From positions 64,116,536 through 64,180,535 of the forward strand of contig NC_090763.1 of NCBI RefSeq assembly GCF_036898095.1: a stretch of 64,000 nt of DNA, read 5' to 3'. Below are positions 40,101-51,300 of this stretch, in pieces. A program made the translations under genes and the position numbers. The stretch is from Palaemon carinicauda. Its lineage: Eukaryota; Arthropoda; Malacostraca; Decapoda; Palaemonidae. Position 1 is the first letter of the stretch; the number at the start of each line of letters is the position of its first letter. Below the pieces are notes generated by a model. It saw only the letters and a list, made by a program, of their open reading frames with translations, was not told where the DNA came from and searched no databases.

Positions 40101-42159
40101 TCCCTTATATGCACACAGTCAGTGCTGTGCATGTTGGAACGCAGGACCTAAAACAGGATTGATTGATCGATTTGAGGTTTTCTGGCATCCTGACATCTAA
40201 GGTCATTGACGCCTATATCGTTTATTGCAAGTAAAGAGTAAAAGAATATTTAATTAAAATCATAACAGCAAAGATGTCATTTTAAAAGCTAAATAGCTTT
40301 CAGAAGACTTGCTTCTGAAATAAAGCTAAAAGTACCACTAGCATGGTAGGACACATTATGTCCAAGAATCATGGCAAGGATGAACCTTCCATCCTCACCT
40401 CGAGCCTCAAACAGATATACATTTCTCTCGCTACGATAAACAATCGTCACAATATGGCTGGTATTGTCCAGTAAGCAGAAATTCATGTGTCAACCGAGTG
40501 TTACCAATGCCGAGACAACAAACGGTCATCTCCCACTTTCGGGGCATCATATTATACTTCCAAGGGGATATAACATTCATTATTTCTTGCATCTTATTCC
40601 TAACTTAACTACCCCAATGCTTTGGCCAATTATTGAAAATTAAATTCTTAATTTTGGGTAAACAATAATCACAAAGAATGGTATACCTTCTTGGTAGCAA
40701 CTCGGCTGCAGCATTCTTAGCCAATAAATTTGTGTTCTCGTTTCCAGACACACTTACGTGTGCTGGAACCCAGCAAAATTGAACTGTTAACAGTAGTGAA
40801 AATATTTCTTTGATATTTTATATCTTAATGGATTCCATTCTAGCCTTTAAGAGGAAAGTCCTTGGAGACCACACAGCATATTAATCCCAACGATTGTACA
40901 TTTATTATTAATGATGTGGAACAATTACATACATTCAAACTTTTGAGTCAGATTTTATCCTAATTCTATTTGTAGTGCCTGAGATAGCTTTGTAAACTGA
41001 TGCCTTACCTTTTAGGCTACTGGGACTAAAAAATTGTAATAGGTTTTATTAACAATTTCATAGCATTTCCACAGTGGTGGAATAATTTAGTACCATTATT
41101 TTTTATTCCTATTAAGTAAATTCCATACCAATGTGATTTTGAGTGCTAAAGATTTGCAATGATATTTTAAACCAGTCCATTTTTAAATCTTTATTGTATA
41201 TTCATAACTGTTCTCTAAAGTTATTATGTTTTTGACAGGATGTTGAAGATGCCCATGCCCACTTGTGTGCCCTCGTAGACTTTGCCCTTGAGATGAAGGC
41301 AAGACTTGAAGATGTTAACACACATTCTTTCAACAACTTCAGACTTAGAGTTGGTAAGTATTGTCAAGCACAAAACTTTAGTTGTTTTAGTTGTCTTTGA
41401 CCATAGTGAACAGTAAATCAGTATACAGTATAAAGCAAAGATGCTCTTACTAAATGTTTATAGGAATGGAGTGAAGCAAAATAAAAGATATACAGAAAGA
41501 ATTTGGGGGATAAATTTAAGAGCGAGTGAGTTTGTAGAATAGGAAATATTTGGAATATGAAAACAATGTTTGAAAGGCACAGATGAAGCAGTTGGGCAGA
41601 CATTAATCAAAGTAAAGTAATACTGGAATAGATAAGTAAAATATCCTGCTAGAAGTCTTTTGTAAGGATTGGATTGGGAAAAAAATACTGTGCATGGATT
41701 GGATTTATATTTACCGTGACACTGGGGTCTGCAAAGCTATTCAGTGCCCAGGTGAAACTGCCGGGAAAACTCCATAGTTTGCACTATGAGTTAAATGTAA
41801 AAAGATGTTGAATAGAAAGATGAAGAAAAGAAGTAGGAACGGAGGTAACTTAAAGTACAAAAGTAAGCGCAGCTAGGGGCACAAGGAATGCCACAAAGAT
41901 CCTTGTGTAATCTACAGTGCACCTTGCGAGGTACACTTTACAGCTTTATCTCTCTATAGGGAAATGTGCTCGGTGGCGAGAAGCCGTATTATTATTATTA
42001 TTATTATTATTATTACTTGCTAAGCTACAACCCTAGTTGGAAAAGCAGGATGCTATAAGCCCACGGGCTCCAACAGGGAAAATAGCTCAGTGAGGAAAGG
42101 AATTAAAGAAAAATTAAAAGATAAACGAAGATGGCAGTAAGAATAGCTATTGGATAAGC

Positions 42160-42242
<83 letters not shown>

Positions 42243-42367
42243 TGTTAAATAGAAGTCAAAGAATAAATGAAGGAGGAAAAGATGTTTCCAGAATATTAAA
42301 CTCTTGGAAAAGGCATAAAGCAAGATATGTTCACAGCCAGGTGTCATCACAGATAATGGATATACAC

Positions 42368-42398
<31 letters not shown>

Positions 42399-45300
42399 TA
42401 TTATTTATTATCATTTATTATTATCATTTATTATTATCATTAATTATTATTATTATTAATTATTATTATTAATTATTATTATTAATTATTATTATTATCA
42501 TTATTATTATTATCATTATTATTATCATTATTATCATCTAAGCTACAACCCTAGTTGGAAAAGCAGGATGCTATAAGCCCAGAGGCTCCAACAAGGAAAA
42601 TAGCCCAGTGAGGAAAGGAAAAATGGAAAAAATATTTGAAGAAGAGTAGCATTAAAATAAATATCTCCTACTTTGAAAACTTGAACAAAACAAGAGGAAG
42701 AGAAATGAGAGGGAGAATAGTGTGCTCGAGTGTACCCTCAAGCAAGAGAACTAACCCAAGACAGTGGGAGACCATGGTACAGGGGCTATGGCACTACCCA
42801 AAACTGTATCCTTCACTAGTATGCCACCATAAAATGAGGATAGAAGATGACTTAATTAATTCTATTTTAGACTCTAAAGCAATAAGAATGTGGGATGGAG
42901 AGTAGAGTGACGATACAATGTGCAAAGAAGAGAATGCTGAAGCACCAGGTTCATCAGTGATAAACTTTGAATTATTGCGAGTATTTAATGATATACAGAA
43001 GGGCATAACGGATATTGAGTTGTTAAGGGCAATTTGGAAGATTGAGTATCCACTAAATGACTGTGTATCAGGTCTGATATTAATCAGAAGGGAGAAAATA
43101 TGATAAATAATTATAGTGTCAAAGTTACTGAACATTTATCGAATGTATTAGGAAGAATATTTGAGATGTTAAAAGGAATTGGGAAAATTGAATAACAGTA
43201 GTTTGGTTTCATTAGAGTTAGATCAGTTATTAATGCTGTCTTTTTATTATGAATATTACTGGATAAGGAGTTGGGAGGTATAAGAAACTCTACCTATGCA
43301 TGTTAGAGAAGGAATTTAATAGAATACCAAAGGAAGCAAATGTGCAGGTGTTTAAGGGAGAGGAAATTACTTGAAAAGTTAGTTAGGTTGATTGAAATTA
43401 TTTATAAAAGAGAATTGACAGCAGTAATAAGTCTGTTGCCAAACTGGAATTTTTGAAGTTAAAAGTTGGTTTACAACAAGAACTAGAACTTGCCACTTTC
43501 TGTTTGTATTAGTTATAAATGTATTGAGTGAAGGGATTAAGAATGAAAATTTATTGAAATGTTTATGGCACATATAAGAGAATTTCAGAGAAGGGTAAAA
43601 GAGTGGCTGTAATTTCATGAATGGAGGGGTTTGAAGGTAAATGGCAGTAAAACTGAGGTTATGGTGTTAAGCTGAGATAGGATGGGAAGTCAAGGTTAAA
43701 AGCAAGATTAAAGCAGCTTGGGAAGTGACAGGGTTAACAGGAAACCAAATAAACTGAAAGTCATTATCTATTGTACCGGTTCGGTTCGATAAGATTGTTC
43801 AACTCTTATGTGGAATATGGGCGCTTGTGTTGACAACTGTACTATTGTACCATAATCAGACCAGTGATGATGTATGGTTTAAAATTATGGTCATTCTGTA
43901 TTCAATTTTGATTTGGGAATTTAAGGCCAATGGTCAAGCATTGAAAATGGGAAGGTCAGTCAGTACTTTTCTAAGAGAACAGAAGCTGGAGTGAGAAGAA
44001 ATGAGAACGTTGTGGATTTTAGAGATCGATGTGGAAGGCTGACAAATTTAGAAACTATAAGGACTAGGATGGTAAAGATTAGCGATATGAGTCAAGATTG
44101 AAGTAAAGTCGGGTGGAAGAGGGAGTGAAGATATCTTTGGTAGAGCCTGAAAGTTGAAGGGTAAGAGGGAGTTCAAATAGCATGATAGGTAGATTTAGAG
44201 GAGGATTTGATGGAGAAAGATGGTTTTGTTAGAAACAGTTGGAGAAGGCTAATCAATGATATAGACTGCTTAATTTACGGTTACTGGAGGTGAATAAGAA
44301 TGAAGACTTATTGTGGTAAAAATGTATGTGCTGTAATAGTATCAAAGTAAATGTAGAGAAAGCAATATATAATTTAAATTATTATATAATCTAATTCCTC
44401 TTTAATGTGTATTTTTAAGCATTATTTGAAGAAAAAATGCTTTCTAGAATTACAGTACAAAGAATTTTTGACAAGGTACATTTGTGTGGACACTAATCCT
44501 TGAAACTATTTATATCATAGTTCTGTACTAATTTGTTTAAATTTTATTATTTATATAAGTACACTCTTTTCAGGCATAAGTCATGGCCCTTTGGTTGGGG
44601 GTGTTATTGGTGCTAAAAAACCGGTTTTTGATGTCTGGGGTAACACAGTAAATGAGGCATCACGTATGGACTCTACTGGATCGATAGATATGATTCAAAT
44701 TCCTAAAGAAACTGCTCAGGTAAAGAAGAAAAATCAAGCATATTTCTAGTGATTTATTTCAATTTTCATTACAAACTAGATGAATTATTTTGAAAATTAT
44801 TAGTTATTATTTTGTCAAAGTAGACCATAAATGTCTTCTTTTTTTCAGATCCTTAATTTTCGTGGGTTTAGACTTCAGTATCGTGGTCGAATAGCTGTTA
44901 AAGGTAAAGGGGAGATGGATACTTATTTTGTTGTAGGAAGAAGAGCCTCTTCAAGAGCCACATTCAGTCGTCAACCCTCTACTTACAATTCCTTGGCAGC
45001 TGTTGTATACGGAATGGTCCAAGCACGCAAAAAGCAGACTATAAAAAGAAGTAAGACATTATTACTTTTTTATTTTCAAACAGGATATAAAATTCCTAAA
45101 ATAATCATTGCTTTAATTATGGAATTCCTCATGACTAGATTGCTAAGTATGGCTCTAATAATTTTTGGGGTTGGGCTAGATGGTCTACAATATAGTACCT
45201 ACGTTCTCTTCACAGAGAGAAAGCGTTTTGATCCATATTCTGCACATGTACAGTAAATAGGAAACAAGAGACCATAATTTTAACAGCACTCAATTTCACA

Positions 45301-48300
45301 TCAAATACTTTCCACACAATTCATGAAAGGTTCTTTCAAGAAGTTTCTGAGGGCTTCATTCTCCCTAGTAAAGTTTAGTCTAACTAAATGGCTTGCTCAA
45401 GCCTGCATTAATTCAATGCAAGTGCTGAGGAACCTATTTGGGTATCAACTATAAATTTTGAGCAATAAAAATTATTCTTGGCTTTCCATGGCAAGAAAGA
45501 AAGCTATTTTCTCCAAATATTGTGGCATATGTTATATATACAAAAATTAATTTACTGCTATATTTCAGAATTCATGTCTTTAGTCAGATGTGGTTTAAAA
45601 TTTACTTTTATTAATAATCAACACTTGAATTCAAGTTTTGCATGAATTGCCAAGCATTTTTCAATATTAATCTTACCCGATAATCATGTAGCTGTCAACT
45701 CTGTTGCCCGACAGAAATCTACGGTCGGGATACGCCAGCGATCGCTATTCAGGTGGGGGTGTACACAACAGCGCCATCTGTGGTCAGGTACTCTAGTACT
45801 TCTTGTCAACACCACCTCAATTTTTCCTCTGTCGTGTCTCCGGCTAGACCTACATGGATACGCTGTTGATTCTGGAGTTATTGCTCACGATTTGGTGATG
45901 TATTTGCTCTAGAGTTTAGCCTTCAGCTATTCAGGAAGCTATATCATTAGCTTAGCAAGTTTTTGGAATTAATTTGATTTAATTTTTTATTTAATTTTGG
46001 TACGAAGAGAGTATGAACTCTCTTTCACTTTTAAATGGCCGACCCTTCCCTTAGACGGAAGTGTTGGTGTCGAAGAGAGTATAGACTCTCTTAATTCTGT
46101 TTTCAAAGTTGAACTAACGTTTTGTTTTGTCTCTGCAGTTGTTGACGTTCAGAACGTTCAACTTGCGCTCTATCGTTACGATAGAGAGAGAATTTTCACG
46201 GTGTCACGTTGCAGTAAGAGTAAACCGATTCTAGCGTTTTGTTCATTCTTTCTTAGCTTAAATGGTTTTAATTCTAATAAAGGAACTTTTTATTTGGGAA
46301 ATCTTTCAGTTTTTTTCCTTTAACAATAATATGTTTTAACGATATATATGATTGGGCTCATCTCTCAGGTTCTAAGTCATGAGAGAGAGAGAGAGAGATA
46401 GAGACGGAGGGAGAGAGAGGAGGATAAACGTTTCGTTCAAGCGAGTAACGTTGTTATCGTTTTTGCTCTTCTCCCTAGTCTCTTTAGGGGAAGAAGGTAA
46501 ACGTTTCTAGAGTTTTATTCTTGTTCTCAAGCTTTATGCGGTGAGAGATTTTAAACGTAGTTTATTTGATCTAGTGTTTAGTCTCTTTCCAGCCACTGAA
46601 TTATTTATCTTTCATTATATTTTTCTGTTACATTGTAATTCTGTTTTCGCAATTACTAACTTTTAAGGAAGGATAGAATTGCGTGTTTCAGGTACAAACC
46701 ACTTAAAGTTTCGAGTTCAGTGAAATAAGTGCAAACAGAAAATCAAAGTGATAAAGTGATAAACGCAAAGTGTTACAGTGTTGCGTTCGAGGGTTCGTCT
46801 GTTCGTGCCAGTTGTTCACCTAGTCTGGGACCTCTTACAAGCTCCCAAGCCCAGGGGAGAAGTAATGTCGAAGGACTTATGGGTTCAGCAGGCCTTGATC
46901 GACGAACAGACGTTTCCCTCCGTGGTTTCGGGTGTATCTACACACGTTGCCGACGTGATCACCCCACCCACACAAAGACGAGAGAGCCCTTTTATTCCTC
47001 GTCTGCGGAAGAGGTTTCTCGCAGAAACCATGGACCAAATCTTGCAGCTTTTAAGTGCAAGTCGGTCCCTTCCGCGCAAGTCCAACTCTTAGGTGTAGCC
47101 ATTAGCACTGGGTCAGTTCGGACTTGCTGCAGTACGACAACTGCACACCTCCCAGAGAGGCAAGGTGGTATCGCAACAGGCAGTAGCTCCGTCTGTTGCC
47201 GCACCAGCTGTTTTAGACCCTCAGTCTCAACGGTCAGTAGCTCCGTTTGTTGTTGTCTTTCTTAAACTCTAGTGGTCTATGCTGCAGACAATGCAGTCTC
47301 AGCTTGCGGTGTTGATGCAGGAGTTTCAGGCAGAGAAGGTTAACACACCTCCTCCTGCGAGCGCTCCTCCACCTCTACACAGTCCAGCCTGCCAGACGTA
47401 TGATGTGGAGGTTCCTCAAGCTACCTCCTGCGTGAGCTGCCGCTTTGGGAGTTGCCAGATACCAGCTCTGTGCAGCAACCTCCACTTTCCTTGAGGCAGG
47501 AGCCTCTTGCCACGCGGCAACCTCCTCAACACTTGAGGCAGGAGCCTTATGCTTTGCAGCAACCTCCTCTACCCTTGAGGTAGGAGCCTCATGCGTTGCG
47601 ACTACCTCCTCCATCCTCGAGGCAACAACCTCTTGCGGTGGACAACCTCCACCATCCTCGAGGCAGCAACCTCAACTCCACCTCTGCGCAGTCCACCCTG
47701 CCAGACGTATGATGTCGAGGTTCCTCAACCTACCTCCACGCGTGAGCTGCCGCCTTGGGAGTTGCCAGATACCAACGCTATGCAGCAACCTCTTGCGTTG
47801 CGGCAACCTCCACCATCCTTGAGGCAGCAACCTCAACTCTTGTGGCAGCCACCTCCACTTGAGGCAAGAGCCTCAACTCTTGAGGAACCTCATGCTATAA
47901 GGCAGCCGCCTCAACGCATGCAGCAACCGCATTCTTCACAGCATGAGCCTCTCTCTGCGCAGCTACCTCCTCAACCCTTGAGGCAGACGCAACTCTTGAA
48001 GCAGGATGGGCTCTCGTGGCAGGGTTGGTTTCGACCTGGCCTTTCATTAGAAGGGGCTAGCGTTCGATCCCAAGTATGAGGTAGAAATTTATTTCTATTT
48101 GAACACGATGTTGTGTTGATATTTATCCATATTGACTCATTAGGGGTAATTTGAATGAATTACTACCAATTGTGTCACGTGGTGGCCCGGGGAAATCTGG
48201 TAAAACTCGCTGGTAAAGAGACTGATGTCTCACCAGGTAAATCCTCGGACAGCTGGATTAGTGTCAGGTTCAGATTTCCTTTAACAACGCATGCGGCATA

Positions 48301-51300
48301 AGCCTCTTCCCTTGCAGCTGGAGCCTCTTCCCATGCAGCATGAGTCTCATACCATGCAGCATGAGCCTCATCCCATGCAGCATGAGCCTCATCCCATGCA
48401 GCATAAGCCGCACGCCATGCAACATGCTCTGCTTACCTTACAGCATGCTCTACATACAGCATGCTCTGCATACAGCATGCTCTGCATACCTTACCGCATG
48501 CTTCTCAGTCACACATCTTTGGTGGTTGCCAACTCACTAGACTGTCAAGCAGTTTCATAACGTTGCCTTCTAGTCTGCTGCTTTTGCACCAGTGAAACCC
48601 TCACTGAGAGAACTTAGCTTTTCTCGGATATGGTTCCTGTAGATGAGAAAGTGCTATTCTCCCTCCTTCTGATATTCCCTTGAGGACTCTGTCATTTGGA
48701 GAGGAGCCTTTAGCTGCGTAGCCTCCTATGGACTTTTATTTAAGCATAACATGCTTCCAGGGAAGGTAATGGTTCCACTTCAGTCGCTAACCCCGTCTGT
48801 TACCACACCTGCTCCCATAGACCTTGAGCTGTGTTGCAAGACATACAGTCCAAGCTTAGTCCTTGTTAGAGGATTTTTTGTTTACGGAGTCAGTGTGTCA
48901 CTGGGAAGACGTTCAACAACCAGCAGAAGTGACTTGTTGTGACGCAGTGCGGCAACCTCAGCAACCCGATAAGGAGTTGTCTGTACGACCCAGACAGTCT
49001 AGACAGCTTCGGGTTGTCACTGTACTTCCTCGCTTCCCCATGGTTGACAGTTCACAGACTGTGCAGCAGTACCATGATCTTGTGTCCGGCTCCGTCAGAC
49101 GACTGGCTTTTAAGAGCTCCCACAAGTCTTCGCTGTCTGGAGATTCTCAGATGGACTATGGATCTGACCAAGGAACTGGGCCTCCTGGTCAATTTTGAGG
49201 AGTCCCAGCTCGTCCCATCCCAGACCATTGTCTACCTGGGTATGGATCTTCAGAGTCGAGCTTTTCGGGCTTTTCCGTCGGCCCCAAGGATCTACCAAGC
49301 CCTAGTATGCATCCAGAGCATGCTGAGAAGGAACCGATGCTCAGTCAGGTAGTGGATGAGTCTAACAGGGACACTTTCATCGCTGGCCCTGTTCATCGTG
49401 TTAGGGAGACTCCACCTCCGCCCCCTTCAGTATCATCTAGCTGCTCACTGGATAAAGGACATGACGCTAGAGACGGTTTCAGTTCCTGTTTCCGAAGAGA
49501 GGAGGTCTACTCTCGCGTGGTGAAAGAACAGCTTTCTTCTCAAGGAAATCTACCTTTGGCTGTTCAGAAACCCGACCGCCGTCTCTTCTCGGACGCATCA
49601 GACACGGGCTGGGGTGCGACTTTGGACGGACAGGAATGCTCGGGAACATGGAATCAGGAGCAAAGGACACTTCACATCAATTGCAAGGAGTTGTTGACGG
49701 TTCATCTGGCCTTGATAAACTTCAAGTCCCTCCAGCTTAACAAGGTGGTGGAGGTGGACTCTGACAACACCACAGCCTTGGCTTACATCTCCAAGCAGGG
49801 AGGGACTCATTCGTGGAAGTTGTTCTAGATCGCAAGGGACCTCCTCATCTGGTCAAAAGATCGAAAGCTCACGCTGGTAACGAGGTTCATTCAGGGCGAT
49901 ATGAATGTCATGGCAGATCGCCTCAGCCGGAAGGGTCAGGTCATCCCCACAGAGTGGACCCTTCACAAGAATGTTTGCAGCAGACTTTGGGCCCTGTGGG
50001 GTCAGCCAACCATAGATCTGTTCGCTACCTCGATAACCTAGAGGCTCCCGTTGTATTGTTCTCCGATTCCAGACCCAGCAGCAGTTCACGTGGATGCTTT
50101 TCTGCTGGATTGGTCCCATCTCGACCTGTATGCATTCCTGCCATTCAAGATTGTCAACAGGGTACTTCAGAAGTTCGCCTCTCGCAAAGGGACACGGCTG
50201 ACGTTGGTTGGCTCCGCTCTGGCCCGCGAGAGAATGGTTCATAGAGGTACTGCAATGGCTGGTCGACATTCCCAGGACTCTTCCTCTTGGAGTGGACCTT
50301 CTACGTCAACCTCACGTAAAGAAGGTACACCCTAACCTCCACGCTCTTCGTCTGACTGCCTTCAGACTTTCGAAAGACTCTCAAGAGCTAGGGGCTTTTC
50401 GAAGGAGGCAGCCAGAGCGATTGCCAGAGCAAGGAGAACATCCACTCTCAGAGTCTATCAGTCTAAAAGGGAAGTCTTCCGAAGCTGGTACAAGGCCAAT
50501 GCAGTTTCCTCAACCAGTACCACTGTAACCCAGATTGCTGACTTCCTGTTACATCTAAGGAACGTAAGATCCCTTTCAGCTCCTACGATCAAGGGTTACA
50601 GAAGTATGTTGGCAGCGGTTTTCCGCCACAGAGGCTTGGATCTTTCCACCAACAAAGATCTACAGGACCTCCTTAGGTCTTTTGAGACCTCAAAGGAACG
50701 TCGGTTGTCCACTCCAGGCTGGAATCTAGACGTGGTCCTAAGGTTCCTTATGTCATCAAGATTTGAACCTCTCTAATCAGCCTCTTTTTAGGACCTCACA
50801 TTAAAAACTCTTTTCCTCGTGTGCTTGACAACAGCTAAAAGAGTAAGTGAGATCCACGCCTTCAGCAGGAACATAGTTTTCACATCTGAAACGGCTACAT
50901 GTTCCTTGCAGCTTGGTTTTTTGCTAAAACGAGCTTCCTTCACATCCTTGGCCTAAGTCGTTCGAGATCCCAAGCCTGTCCAACTTGGTGGAGAACGAAC
51001 TGGAGAGAGTACTTTGCCCAGTTAGAGCTCTTAGGTACTATCTAAAAAGGTCATAACCTTTACGAGGACAATCAGAAGCCTTATGGTGTTCTATCAAGAA
51101 GCCTTCTTTTCCAAGGTCTAAGAACTCAGTTTCTTACTAATTCAGGCTTCTGATTAGGGAAGCACATTCTCATCTGAAGGAAGAAGACCTTGCTTTGCTG
51201 AAGGTAAGGACACATGAAGTGAGAGCTGTGGCTACTTCAGTGGCCTTCAAACAGAACCGTTCTCTGCAGAGTGTTATGGATGCAACCTATTGGAGAAGCA

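Noticed and set aside
42159..42350. 63-codon minus-strand frame ending in Ser-Leu repeats
   Set aside because: Translated AG microsatellite.
45051..45256. Readthrough tail of the cyclase as the only C terminus
   Set aside because: A good GTAAGA donor sits at 45051, and the tail is AT-rich and hydrophobic like translated intron. Kept as a possible alternative end.
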